A stretch of 41,083 bases of DNA from a virus: positions 1-41,083 of the IMG/VR virus record IMGVR_UViG_3300005563_000058; one strand, written 5' to 3'. The translations under genes were made by a program, and so were the position numbers. The notes below the pieces were generated by a model. The model worked only from the letters and a program-made list of their open reading frames with translations. It was not told the DNA's origin and did not search any database. This document shows, piece by piece, positions 24,364 to 32,848 of the stretch (position 1 is the first letter of the stretch; each line of letters begins with the position of its first letter).

Positions 24364-24642
24364 TGTGTTTCTCCAAATATCTTGTTTAAGAACTGCGCTT
24401 AGTCGGACTAAACCCCATGGGCCTAGCTTGTATCTATTCGGGCGCAACTCATCGCTTACCCACTCAAGGGTCCGACTATGCGGCGGGAGTCGTTTGTAAA
24501 CTTGTAGATAAAGGGTGTTGTGCGGGTCACAGATCGCCGCAGTCGCAAAAGACACGCTTCTGAAAAGTGCACCGCACAATCTTTAGTGGTTCATACATGA
24601 ATCCAAAAGGGGCTTACAGACTCACGTATGAACCAATACGAC
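24364..24642 (-). other. long non-coding leader of the capsid gene with inverted repeats
   Basis: No gene is supported here. Two inverted repeats stand out: TGGTTCATAC (24587-24596) with GTATGAACCA (24626-24635), ten perfect pairs starting just after the protease stop codon, and AGTCGGAC (24401-24408) with GTCCGACT (24470-24477). Neither is followed by a T-run. The leader may stabilise or regulate capsid mRNA, or hide a late promoter that I cannot recognise. Confidence 0.5.
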
Positions 24643-26364
24643 TTACAGCAGGGAAGCCAACTTCAGCTTCAACCGTCTGTACTCCGTTGCGGCAATGGAC
24701 GCCGCTTGGTCTTCTGCGAGTTCCGCTACAGAAACCTCGGTGAAAGTTGCCGCTTCCTCAAACTCTTGGTTGGGGCAGTCTTCACAATCGGGGTCCGTGC
24801 AGTCACCGTTGGAGCAGTCTTCGCAATTATCAGACTGGCACTCAGGGCAGTTGCAATCACAGCCGTTCATATTCATCGCAACCACATTGGCGTCTGCGCT
24901 GGCTTCCACGGGGCTGTCCACGACGCCCACAACATTAGGCAATTCGTTCACAACCGTGAGGCCCGCGATGACTTGATCCAACGTCGCTACTTCGTCTGCC
25001 ATTCCAATTGCTACGGCATCCGCTGCGAGCAACATCCGACCTTGGCCGAAATCTGCAACAACCTTGGCCTGCGACACACCACGACCGGCAGCAACAGCCG
25101 AAGTGAACATGTCATAGAACTTGTCCACGCCATCCTGCATATCCGCCTTCGCAGATGCACTCAGGGCTTCGTAGGGGTTGCCATCAGTCTTGTACTTGCC
25201 CGCCTGGATGAACGTCATCTTGACGCCTGCTTTATCCATTGCCGCAGACACGTCTTGATGGGTCATGTAGACGCCGATGCTGCCAACTTCTCCACTCGGA
25301 GTGACAACGATCTTGTCACAGGCCGAAGCGAGCCAGTACGATGCAGACGCCGACATACCACTTACAGCAGCGATGATTGGCTTCTTACCGCGAGCCGCAA
25401 GGATCTCAGCCGCGAGTTCAGGGACGCCGGTAACCGTTCCGCCAGGAGAATCGTGATCAAACACAATGGCGCTAATCGAATCGTCAGCAAGCGCAGTACG
25501 GAGAGCGCCTGAAAGGGCTTCACAACTCGTGCCGCCTGAGATGTCGTCGAACATTCCCATTTTGGCTGCGATTACACCGTACACAGGAATGACCGCAACC
25601 ACACCGTTAGAAACCGGCGCGTCTTGATGCCTCAACTCCAGAGCCGCTTGAATCTCGTCCTTGGTTGCAGACTTGCCCTCTGCCCTAGCAGCGAGCAAAG
25701 CGCAAATGACTTCCAACTTCTCGGGAAGGATGGCCCACTTGGTGCCAGCAACAGCAGACAGAACCTTGTTGTAACGCTTCTCTGCCTTACGTGCTGCGCG
25801 GGTTTCTGCAATCTTGGTAGTGATCTCAGCAGGAACCTCGCCCTTACCGTCGGGGAACAATGAGCGGACTTGCGAAGTCGCATCTGGATAGGCGGGATAG
25901 ACCACGGGTGAGCAGTCGAAAACCACAGCCTTATGAATGGTGCGGATTACGTCTCCCGTCTTGCGATCTTCCCTGTAGGAATCTTCTAAACAGAAAAATC
26001 CAAACGATGAACTCTTTACATCGCCGCGCTTCATCGAAACCATGAGGTCACGTGCAACCTGCGTATCGGGTGGGTCAATCTCATACTTCAGACCGACCGC
26101 ATCCACAGACACGCGCATAGTCCCGGCAGAACGTCTACCGAGGGGCATGTCCGCGTTGTGATTGAATACGCCGACGATATCATTTGATTCGTCTGCAAGA
26201 CATTCATCAAAAGCGTGTGGGTCAATCTCTTCAAAGAACAGCCCAAGGTCTGCACTGCGGACGGGTGCGAACTTTGCCGCATACCCTGTGATCTTTGGTG
26301 CAGAACCATCAGTGGTGATAACCCGGATTTCTTGGGTTAGAAACCGTCTCTCTTGTTTACTCAT
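24643..26364 (-). CDS. fusion of HK97-type prohead protease (S78) and S49/SppA-like protease
   Basis: ATG 26364 lies six bases behind GGAGG and gives 573 residues. Residues 1-175 form an HK97-type prohead protease: KITGYAAKFAPVRSADLGLF, EEIDPHAF, VFNHNADMPLG (His 69) and KSSSFGFFCLEDSY (Ser 119/120). Residues 250-470 form an S49 signal-peptide-peptidase-like domain: VAVIPVYGVIA, VFDHDSPGGTVTGVPELAAE, AAVSGMSASASYWLASACDK (likely nucleophile Ser 340), GEVGSIGVYMTHQDVS and GKYKTDGNPYEALS (likely Lys base). Each family alone is a capsid maturation protease in some phages; here both sit in one chain. Residues 502-530 carry nine Cys among Asp, Glu and Asn. It overlaps the portal gene by eight bases. 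Confidence 0.9.
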   Translation of the reverse strand: MSKQERRFLTQEIRVITTDGSAPKITGYAAKFAPVRSADLGLFFEEIDPHAFDECLADESNDIVGVFNHNADMPLGRRSAGTMRVSVDAVGLKYEIDPPDTQVARDLMVSMKRGDVKSSSFGFFCLEDSYREDRKTGDVIRTIHKAVVFDCSPVVYPAYPDATSQVRSLFPDGKGEVPAEITTKIAETRAARKAEKRYNKVLSAVAGTKWAILPEKLEVICALLAARAEGKSATKDEIQAALELRHQDAPVSNGVVAVIPVYGVIAAKMGMFDDISGGTSCEALSGALRTALADDSISAIVFDHDSPGGTVTGVPELAAEILAARGKKPIIAAVSGMSASASYWLASACDKIVVTPSGEVGSIGVYMTHQDVSAAMDKAGVKMTFIQAGKYKTDGNPYEALSASAKADMQDGVDKFYDMFTSAVAAGRGVSQAKVVADFGQGRMLLAADAVAIGMADEVATLDQVIAGLTVVNELPNVVGVVDSPVEASADANVVAMNMNGCDCNCPECQSDNCEDCSNGDCTDPDCEDCPNQEFEEAATFTEVSVAELAEDQAASIAATEYRRLKLKLASLL

Positions 26365-28015
26365 CGCTGTCCTCCGACTCATCGAGTTGTTTAAGTGCTT
26401 TGGCCGCTAGTGCATTAGCCTTGTCACGATTTGCAGCGAATGTGAGAGCCTTCAAACTGCGTTTTAATTCGGTGTTAACTACGTCCTCAATGTTTTCCAG
26501 TGCCCATGTTCCGGCGCGATGTTCTACACCGTCGCACAACTTGGCAACTGCCTTGTAACTCTCCGACGCACTCTCTAAAGGCTTGAGTACGCTTTCGCCA
26601 ATGAGAGGGAAAGTAATGGCTTCAAGTACAGGCCACAAGCAACGACGTACTGACGCCCCGTCCCTAGAAGCGCCATCGACAAGCAAGCGGCTAATTCCAT
26701 CACGATAAAGTCCTCTGTACTGTGCTGCGATTTTGTTAAGTGGAAGTGAGTTCTCTTCCTGCTCATCCAGGAGTTCTGTATCTACAGGCTGCGGAGTGGG
26801 CGGGTTGTTAGCCAACTCTAGGGTCTGCATATTCAACTGAATGTAGTGATAGTCACCCTCTGGCCCGATTGGGTTGAGGTCTTCCATTTCACGCGCATCG
26901 TTGATGCTAAGAACGCCGTTCTGAATACCGCTCTGCATATAGGTGGTGCGACTGGTCGCATCGGGGCGAAGCAATCTGCGCGTATTGAACTGCACAATGT
27001 ACTTGCCCGCGCTTCTGCCCATTTGCGAAAAGAGTTTGGTAGTCAACCCCTTTTCCCAACGGTCCATCCAAGGCTGTAGACAATAGGTTAAGAAGTCCTG
27101 CGCCTGTTGCTCTACGTTCGCCTTGATACCCTTTTCCTGGTCGCCAACCATGTGGCCGGGGACGCCATAAATCGCAGCAAGCTCGCGCTTGGTAAGCTGC
27201 TTGCTCTCGATGAACTGTGCATCCAACTGCGAAATACTGATTGGGGTGATGGTCTTCCCGTTATCGAGGATCGCTACACGGCTGTGATTCGAGCCGGTTT
27301 GCAGACTTTCCCAGTCACTTCGCGCTTTCGTCTTGTCTTCGGCCTTCATCGTGCCGGGAACAGTAATCGCAAGTGAAGGTGTGGCATTATTCGCCAGGAA
27401 CCTTGCACTGAATTTGTCCATAGCGAGGTTCACACCAAGCGTCTGACGCGCAGCCTCAATCGGACTCATGCCGGTGTAGCCATCAAGCGTTGTGCCCATG
27501 AGATGAACCATGTCCGCAGCCGCGATGGTCCTGACCTGCGATGACTCGCCGTCTGTGGTCTGATATACAAGCGTTCCCGAAGGCATACGAGCGGGGCGCG
27601 TGTTGTGCGAATGGCGATGCCACAAGGCAACAACCCGGTTCGCATTATCACGCTGGAGTTCGATATACCCGTTGCCCCAGAGCAGCAAGGAAGTCTGCAC
27701 TGCGGTACGGAACTGGATTGCATCTTGTTCGGGGTTGGGCTGATTGTGAACCAAGTTGTAATAATCGTGGTCAAACCCAATCTTCTTGCCGCCCGCCGCC
27801 TGTAACTCATAAACCAGAAGGGAATTGGTAGCAATCTGCTCTGCAATAATGCTTACACACCGAAAAATGGTAGGCAGCAGCATCGCAGTGTGGGGTGTTA
27901 CGACTTCGTTTGAATCAGTCCTGTTACCACCAAAGAGCAAAAATGCTTCAGGATTTGCAAAGTTAATCGGATTGTTCAGCGGGTCGCTTCTGAAGATGCG
28001 GTTTAGTAACCCCAT
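26357..28015 (-). CDS. portal protein, HK97 family
   Basis: 552 residues with standard HK97 portal landmarks: HTAMLLPTIFRCVSIIAEQI, LLLWGNGYIELQRDNANRVV, IAAADMVHLMGTTLDGYTGM, SPIEAARQTLGVNLAMDKFS, ARFLANNATPSLAITVPG, LTKRELAAIYGVPGHMVGDQ and VLSINDAREMEDLNPI. It forms the dodecameric ring at one capsid vertex, through which the terminase pumps DNA. The C-terminal 120 residues (from PQPVDTELLDEQEENS) are an acidic and helical extension beyond the usual portal core, ending ESEDSDE. GAAGGG lies about ten bases ahead of the ATG. It is followed, with overlap, by the protease gene. Confidence 0.95.
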   Translation of the reverse strand: MGLLNRIFRSDPLNNPINFANPEAFLLFGGNRTDSNEVVTPHTAMLLPTIFRCVSIIAEQIATNSLLVYELQAAGGKKIGFDHDYYNLVHNQPNPEQDAIQFRTAVQTSLLLWGNGYIELQRDNANRVVALWHRHSHNTRPARMPSGTLVYQTTDGESSQVRTIAAADMVHLMGTTLDGYTGMSPIEAARQTLGVNLAMDKFSARFLANNATPSLAITVPGTMKAEDKTKARSDWESLQTGSNHSRVAILDNGKTITPISISQLDAQFIESKQLTKRELAAIYGVPGHMVGDQEKGIKANVEQQAQDFLTYCLQPWMDRWEKGLTTKLFSQMGRSAGKYIVQFNTRRLLRPDATSRTTYMQSGIQNGVLSINDAREMEDLNPIGPEGDYHYIQLNMQTLELANNPPTPQPVDTELLDEQEENSLPLNKIAAQYRGLYRDGISRLLVDGASRDGASVRRCLWPVLEAITFPLIGESVLKPLESASESYKAVAKLCDGVEHRAGTWALENIEDVVNTELKRSLKALTFAANRDKANALAAKALKQLDESEDSDE

Positions 28016-28093
28016 ATGTCTTTAGCCCTTCTTTCCCATCATGTACGACTTGGGTAAGTCCTGTAGGCAGATGGGGCCAATTACAGAGGTTAA

Positions 28094-28282
28094 TTAGTTA
28101 GCTGTGATGTCGGGATGGAATGGAACACGCTTGGCGGGGAGTTTCGCCGCAGGCTTGTTGGCTGCACAGTATGCAAGAAACATCAACGAAGCCCCGGCGA
28201 AGACAAGCGAAGCGGGCCAGTAGATAAACCCAACCCCTGCCGCAACCAAGACGAGTCCTAAAACAAACACTACATCTGCCAT
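28094..28282 (-). CDS. small two-span membrane protein between terminase and portal
   Basis: ATG 28282 forms a TAATG junction with the terminase stop, giving 62 residues; ATG 28297 (67 residues) is also possible. It reads MADVVFVLGLVLVAAGVGFI then YWPASLVFAGASLMFLAYCA, two membrane spans with a tight turn, followed by a basic tail (KPAAKLPAKRVPFHPD). Small proteins of this shape occur between terminase and portal genes in other HK97-like phages; a holin-like role has been suggested for some, but their function is not known to me. Confidence 0.65.
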   Translation of the reverse strand: MADVVFVLGLVLVAAGVGFIYWPASLVFAGASLMFLAYCAANKPAAKLPAKRVPFHPDITAN

Positions 28283-30024
28283 TAAAATCCAGTCCATTCT
28301 TCGTACTCTTGATCAACACAACCCAGCGTCTCTCTAATGCGTACCAAACAGTTCAAAAGGGCGGAAACTCCGTCAATCTTGAACTCAGGCTTCTCTTTAC
28401 GCGGAAAGACATTCTCGTTTGCGTCTTCGGATGAAACTACGTTACCAACCATCCACGTCATTACTTCGTTACCGTCGTGGTGGACGCGACCCGAACGAAT
28501 CATGGCATCAAGCCACTTCATAGGGTCCGATAGAGTCATAGGGTTCTGCGGGGTTTCCGTAGCCTCGATGCCGGTTGCTGCTTGTATCTGCTGCTTGAAA
28601 AAGAATGCCTGCGCCTTATCGAAGCAGAATTCCTTGACAGTAAACAACCCGGCGTCCTTCAGCACATCCCGCTTGATGAACTCGTAATCAATCTCGTCGC
28701 CTTCTGTAGCAACTATCAGCTTCTTGTGAACCCATGCTTGATAGTTCTGGAAGGCGGGGTCGAATGCGCGATTCTCGGGAAGGTAGAATTTGGGAAAGAT
28801 GAAATAGTGCGACTTCTCATCTATGACTTCCGTGAACACCGTCAACTCTGCCGCGAGATCAATCTGCGAACCCAAGTCGAGACCCTTTACGCAGTCCTTA
28901 CCCTTGAACCTATCGGAGTACATATTCAACGTACTGTCCGCTAGACTCAGCCACTTCTCAACATTGAAGAACCCAGACTTAGCAGTACACCAAACACACA
29001 TGTGCTTGGTCTTGAAAATGTTCTGCTTCTCGGGTGACTGGATGGCTTCAAGTTGCTCTGCCCTGACATTCTCTGAATTAACGGACACGCCCCAGTTGGG
29101 GTTGCACTTGATGAGTGATGATTCCAATGTCCAGTCGTCGGTTGGGTCGATAGTGTAGATTATCCCGAAAGTATTGGAGCCTTCAATGACGCCTTCAAGG
29201 ATGCGCTCAACGTCGCGCTGCATCGCATAGCATGGACCGCCCGTATTAGATCCTGCGGTTGTAATGACCAACCCCAAGGGCTGCTCACGCGCTACCGTGC
29301 CTGTGTTCATCGTGTCGTAGAGCCGCGAATCATCATGCTCGTGGTACTCATCGCAGACGTAGCACGAAGGACTTCCCCCGTCGCCAGGATTACCAATCAA
29401 TCTCTCAAACTTGGAGTTTGTTTCGAGAACTGTGATCGTCTGCGCATTTACCTCAACCCCAAACTTCTCTAGGAGTGCCGGTACCGCTGCTGCCATCTTC
29501 TTGGCCGGATCAAATACGAACGCTGCCTGCTTCTCTGTGGTTGCACCCGCGTATACCTGTGCGCCGAACTCACCATCAAGGATTAGGCAATAAAGCGCAA
29601 TCCCCGCCGCGAGAGTTGACTTCGCGTTCTTTCTGCCCAAGCAGATGTACGCTTTTCTGAAGCGCCTATTACCATCCGTCTTCTTAACCCACCCGAACAA
29701 AGAGCACACAATGAACTTCTGCCACGGCTCTAGTTTGATGAGTTGGCGCATTGCCGCCCACTTGCCAGCGACGTGGGGCAGGAGTTCGATGAATTTGCAG
29801 GGCTTGTTAGCCTTGTCTTCGTCGAACCGGAATGGGAAGTCTGGGGACGTGGACGCTTCAAGGTCGTCAATGTGCCGCTGTGTCGCAAGAACAACCCAAC
29901 GACAAGCAGGGATTACCCCCGCGACAACATCCTGTGCATACTTGAGAGCGTCTTGAGAATGGGATTTAGGGGACGGGGCAGGATTCTTAACTTGCTTCGA
30001 CTTGCTCGCCATCTGCCCCCACAC
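28282..30024 (-). CDS. terL: terminase large subunit (Terminase_1 / HK97 type)
   Basis: 580 residues. The ATPase half has KAYICLGRKNAKSTLAAGIA (Walker A-like, residues 129-137) and SCYVCDEYHEHDDSRLYDTM (Walker B and catalytic Glu, 222-226), followed by GLVITTAGSN (coupling motif). The nuclease half has VKGLDLGSQIDLAAELTVFT (first metal Asp 383), later FCFDKAQAFFFKQQI, and DGVSALLNCLVRI near the C-terminus. This enzyme cuts concatemers and drives DNA into the prohead. GTG 30024 follows AAGGA at five bases; ATG 30012 is an alternative. It immediately follows the small subunit gene. Confidence 0.95.
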   Translation of the reverse strand: MWGQMASKSKQVKNPAPSPKSHSQDALKYAQDVVAGVIPACRWVVLATQRHIDDLEASTSPDFPFRFDEDKANKPCKFIELLPHVAGKWAAMRQLIKLEPWQKFIVCSLFGWVKKTDGNRRFRKAYICLGRKNAKSTLAAGIALYCLILDGEFGAQVYAGATTEKQAAFVFDPAKKMAAAVPALLEKFGVEVNAQTITVLETNSKFERLIGNPGDGGSPSCYVCDEYHEHDDSRLYDTMNTGTVAREQPLGLVITTAGSNTGGPCYAMQRDVERILEGVIEGSNTFGIIYTIDPTDDWTLESSLIKCNPNWGVSVNSENVRAEQLEAIQSPEKQNIFKTKHMCVWCTAKSGFFNVEKWLSLADSTLNMYSDRFKGKDCVKGLDLGSQIDLAAELTVFTEVIDEKSHYFIFPKFYLPENRAFDPAFQNYQAWVHKKLIVATEGDEIDYEFIKRDVLKDAGLFTVKEFCFDKAQAFFFKQQIQAATGIEATETPQNPMTLSDPMKWLDAMIRSGRVHHDGNEVMTWMVGNVVSSEDANENVFPRKEKPEFKIDGVSALLNCLVRIRETLGCVDQEYEEWTGF

Positions 30025-30032
30025 TCTATTCC

Positions 30033-30476
30033 TTAGAGTTCATCCCACGGACTCTTAACGTCCGGTTTCTTTGCGTCTACCTTGACCTTGCTGCGGTCAA
30101 TTGGATTCAGGCCGAGTTTACCCAACGAGTTAGTCAGCAGGGTAATCTCGCTTGTCTGCATTTCATCGACTGCCCACTCCACAGTTGTCACGTCACCCTT
30201 GGTGATCGTCCGTTTGTAACGGCGGGGGCTGCGGTACTTGTCCATGAGTTTGCAGGTAATTTCAAGGAGCATCCGGTCTGGGCTGCGCAACATGCCTTCG
30301 GGTATCTGGCTTATGATCTCGTCCCAGATGGCCCGTACCCGCGCAGAAAGGTGCCGTGGTGCGTTCCCGATAGATTCGGGGCACTCGGGGCCGTCTGTAC
30401 GACCGGCGTAACGACCAGGATCATGAGCGACAGAGCCGTTCATCTGAAGGACTTTGATACTTTTACGCAACCCCAT
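30033..30476 (-). CDS. terS: terminase small subunit, P27 family
   Basis: 147 residues: ECPESIGNAPRHLSARVRAI WDEI-ISQIPEGMLRSPDRMLLEITCK, then TLLTNSLGKLGLNPIDRSKV. The opening 'cP..l...a...W..i...l...g.l...d...l...c' and the late 'klG..P.dRsk' are hallmarks of the P27 small terminase family. It recognises phage DNA ends and recruits the large subunit. It lies nine bases upstream of the large subunit gene. An HNH endonuclease gene precedes it. Confidence 0.9.
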   Translation of the reverse strand: MGLRKSIKVLQMNGSVAHDPGRYAGRTDGPECPESIGNAPRHLSARVRAIWDEIISQIPEGMLRSPDRMLLEITCKLMDKYRSPRRYKRTITKGDVTTVEWAVDEMQTSEITLLTNSLGKLGLNPIDRSKVKVDAKKPDVKSPWDEL

Positions 30477-30492
30477 CCGAGTGCTCCTTTCC

Positions 30493-31140
30493 CTACGCTA
30501 TGTTGAACCATGAGACTCTATTCACGGCATCACTAATGACACTCCCTGTTACACCAAACTTGTGCCCTAACGCCCGTTGGGTAATCCCACCTGCGGCATA
30601 CAACTTCCGAATCTCTACGACACTTTCGGGGCACAACTTAGCATTCAACCCACGCTGAGTGTTAACAGCGTGTGTAACAGGCTCTAAATGATCTGGATTT
30701 ACACACTTACGGACGCGGCAAAGGTGATCCAATATCATACCATCGGGAACCGGGCCGTACTTTGCGACATACGCAGCTACATGTGCCCGTGTCTGTACTC
30801 CGTTGACGTTTGTCTCCCCGTAGCCCCACTCGTTTAAGCAATGGTTCCACACATGACAACCATTGGAGTCAATCGTGTATGGATTCGGTTTACTCCTGCC
30901 CCGAAGTTGGTGACCGAAAATATACCGCTTGGGTATGTTTCTCGTGACCGGCGCAAACGCGCCACAGCCGCACCCACATAATTGTGCTTTACGGCGCGGA
31001 ATCAAAGCCCTCGGTTGTAAATCGGGTAATCCGGTTCTCCGCATCCTGTAGTAGTGCGCACTGCAATAACCAATATGGACGCTCTGTGCTGCGCAGCCAT
31101 CTACAGAACAAGTAGGTCTAAACACCTTTGGTACTGGCAT
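30493..31140 (-). CDS. HNH homing-type endonuclease with Cys-rich front and C-terminal helix-turn-helix
   Basis: 215 residues. Residues 10-35 hold a zinc-type cluster (TCSVDGCAAQSVHIGYCSAH); a second set follows (LCGCGCGAFAP). The HNH nuclease core is at about 135-165: GMILDHLCRVRKCVNPDHLE PVTHAVNTQRG. The C-terminus is a helix-turn-helix (ESVVEIRKLYAAGGITQRAL GHKFGVTGSVI), as in homing enzymes that read DNA with a modular tail. ATG 31140 is eight bases behind AGGAG, which lies in one arm of a nine-pair hairpin. Located directly before the small terminase gene. Confidence 0.85.
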   Translation of the reverse strand: MPVPKVFRPTCSVDGCAAQSVHIGYCSAHYYRMRRTGLPDLQPRALIPRRKAQLCGCGCGAFAPVTRNIPKRYIFGHQLRGRSKPNPYTIDSNGCHVWNHCLNEWGYGETNVNGVQTRAHVAAYVAKYGPVPDGMILDHLCRVRKCVNPDHLEPVTHAVNTQRGLNAKLCPESVVEIRKLYAAGGITQRALGHKFGVTGSVISDAVNRVSWFNIA

Positions 31141-31146
31141 CTATCA

Positions 31147-31190
31147 TTCTCCTAAAATGAAATACCGGCTTTAGAAACCTCTTAGGAGAA
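31147..31190 (-). promoter_or_regulatory. hairpin sequestering the ribosome binding site of the HNH gene
   Basis: TTCTCCTAA (31147-31155) and TTAGGAGAA (31182-31190) are perfect nine-base complements with a 26-base loop. In the minus-strand RNA the second arm contains the AGGAG used by the ATG at 31140. Pairing would hide it from the ribosome. Similar shielding is known for the T4 homing enzyme I-TevI. Confidence 0.65.
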
Positions 31191-31328
31191 GGTTCAAGGT
31201 GCCGGTTACCTATTGGCGGTAATTAGTCGCCAAGTATGTTTGTGCGCTTCCCGTTTAGTCCGATTTATGCGCAAGCGTCTACGTCTGTACGGGATGCATT
31301 TCTATGCCGGTTTGCACAAAGTCAATGT

Positions 31329-31730
31329 CTATATGGGTTGAATTGGAACCTTAACGTCGTACTCACGCCCGAATGCGTGATTTTCCCTGTAGGTCTTCTG
31401 ACTATGATGTGGTTTGCAGAGCGTTTCAGTGTTGGTCGGATCTAACCTGCGTTCGGGCGCTTCTATGATAGGGATAATGTGGTCAACTTCGTTTCCTGCC
31501 TTGATGATGCCTTGGCGGGCACATTCCTGACAGAGATGGGAGTCACGTTCTAAAATCGTGGGCCTGAACGCAAGCCACTGCGCATCATATCCGCGAGACT
31601 GTCTGCTCCCGCGCCTGAAGTCATAACTCTGCGTTACCTTGCGGTCTTTGGAATGCTCGGAGCACCAACGGGAATCGGACAGGTTGGGACAACCGCGAAC
31701 ACTGCACGGCCTCTTGGATCTCGTGGGCAA
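31329..31730 (-). CDS. HNH endonuclease of the packaging-associated type
   Basis: I use TTG 31730, giving 133 residues that begin (M)PTRSKRPCSVRGCPNLSDSR WCSEH, the standard start of terminase-linked HNH proteins ('rpC...gCp.l.....yC..H'). After a linker (RRGSRQSRGYDAQWLAFRPT) comes the HNH core: LERDSHLCQECARQGIIKAG, NEVDHIIPIIEAPERR, NTETLCKPHHSQKT. Proteins of this kind (HK97 gp74-like) work with the terminase in cos-site cutting and usually lie next to it. The frame is open upstream to 31862 but without family match. Unlike the flanking endonuclease genes it is probably a true packaging gene, though separated from the terminase by an inserted HNH gene. Confidence 0.8.
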   Translation of the reverse strand: MPTRSKRPCSVRGCPNLSDSRWCSEHSKDRKVTQSYDFRRGSRQSRGYDAQWLAFRPTILERDSHLCQECARQGIIKAGNEVDHIIPIIEAPERRLDPTNTETLCKPHHSQKTYRENHAFGREYDVKVPIQPI

Positions 31731-32175
31731 GTTGTGCTCGATTCTTGGGGTGCTTCCCTTATGTTTGGGAACTACGGAACGTTGGTGTAAGATATGGCGC
31801 GAATGTTTGCCCCCAGAGCACCCGTAGTGGTGGAGGACTTTAGCTTCGTGTGAGACGCACACAAACCCATGAGGTCTATGCAGCCACGACCCTGACGTGG
31901 AAGCCTTAACGCCGTAGTCGCTGGTACCGGCTCTACGGAACTGTCAATAGCTGCAAAGATTGTCACTTCGCCGTCGTGGTCAGCCTACTGGCCCACATTC
32001 CCACGTCTGCCCGACCCATGCTCGGGACCGACTGTACTTAATAAACTCGAATCTAAATGAGGGCGGGCAACGGTCGGAGAAAGTCACCCCGGAACGATCA
32101 CATCACGTCGCCCACCCTCTTGCGGAGGCTGAGGAGACGCCGTCACGCAAACTTGTACTTGTACTTGTAACTAAA
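31731..32175. other. intergenic stretch with an imperfect hairpin and TTGTAC repeats
   Basis: No gene is supported. GAGGGCGGGC (32059-32068) and GCCCACCCTC (32110-32119) form a ten-pair stem with one mismatch. At about 32150-32169 CTTGTA occurs three times in tandem. As the gap lies ahead of the packaging HNH and terminase genes, a cos site could be in or near it, but I cannot identify one. Confidence 0.4.
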
Positions 32176-32790
32176 CTATGCTGCATCTTCTTCTATGCTC
32201 TCGAAACCTTCCCAATCGCGTAGGCTCGGGAATGGTAGGTCTTCTTCAGCAAAGTTCAGCCTTGCAAACTCCCCGAAATAATACATCGCATTAACATCGT
32301 AGAGTGCCGCAGCCAGTCTTTCGCTTTTGGAAGTGCCCAACTTAATGAGTTTGCCATCTACACGGATTTGTGCAACCCACAAGCCCGTCGCACTGTTCAG
32401 ACTCACTCCCTTAAATCGAGACGTTTTGGGAACCCTGTGGATCTGCTGGTTCTGGCTATTCTGCCTACTTGTGGCAAACCGTAGATTTGCGCGTCTATGA
32501 TCGAGGGGCTTAGTAGGATCTATGTGGTCAACAATTTGCCCTGGCTTTGCACCGGTGATGAACCTGTGCAAACTCATGGTTCGTGATTCGCCGCCCGATG
32601 GTTTACGGTAGGCCGTGAAATATATTTGCTGATTCGTGATGCTCGCGCTCCAACTGTGTTGAATTGTGCGCTCCCAATCCTCGGGATCTAGGAGGACTCT
32701 ATAAGTCTCGCCAGTACGACCGTTCGAGACCATTAAGATGTACGCGCCGGTTTCGGAGTCAATGCGAATCGGTTGCTGCCGGTCAATCAC
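32176..32790 (-). CDS. HNH-AP2 homing-type endonuclease
   Basis: 204 residues from GTG 32790 (GAGAGGGG nine bases upstream). Residues 1-60 form the common front domain (RIDSETGAYILMVSNGRTGE, VLLDPEDWERTIQHSWSAS). HNH core: MSLHRFITGAKPGQIVDHID, PLDHRRANLRFATSRQNSQN. AP2 domain: SRFKGVSLNSATGLWVAQIR, ALYDVNAMYYFGEFARLNFA. The same architecture is used by the gene at 34797-35336, and the two are clearly homologous, though divergent. It is the first gene of the leftward block, preceded by one copy of a 52-base repeat. Free-standing mobile endonuclease. Confidence 0.85.
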   Translation of the reverse strand: MIDRQQPIRIDSETGAYILMVSNGRTGETYRVLLDPEDWERTIQHSWSASITNQQIYFTAYRKPSGGESRTMSLHRFITGAKPGQIVDHIDPTKPLDHRRANLRFATSRQNSQNQQIHRVPKTSRFKGVSLNSATGLWVAQIRVDGKLIKLGTSKSERLAAALYDVNAMYYFGEFARLNFAEEDLPFPSLRDWEGFESIEEDAA

Positions 32791-32796
32791 TTTGTA

Positions 32797-32848
32797 GTAC
32801 CCCTCTCTGTAACTAATAGTATGGAAAAAGTGACCAAAAGGATTCTTT
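32797..32848. repeat. 52-base direct repeat, copy A
   Basis: Matches 33481-33532 in the same orientation: the first 24 bases and last 15 bases are identical and the middle 13 agree at 7, so 46 of 52. On the minus strand it contains the GAGAGGGG used by the HNH-AP2 gene at 32790, so it acts as its leader and perhaps its promoter. Confidence 0.75.

Noticed and set aside
23173-24402. 409-residue plus-strand open frame
   Set aside because: Mirrors the major capsid gene on the other strand; no protein-like features and no neighbours in its direction.
24364-24579. 72-residue N-terminal extension of the capsid protein
   Set aside because: No ribosome binding site or family match; ATG 24363 has an ideal site and the capsid delta domain begins there.
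31731-31862. 44-residue N-terminal extension of the packaging HNH protein
   Set aside because: Relatives begin with the 'rpC...gCp' motif; the extension is His/Ser-rich with no ribosome binding site.
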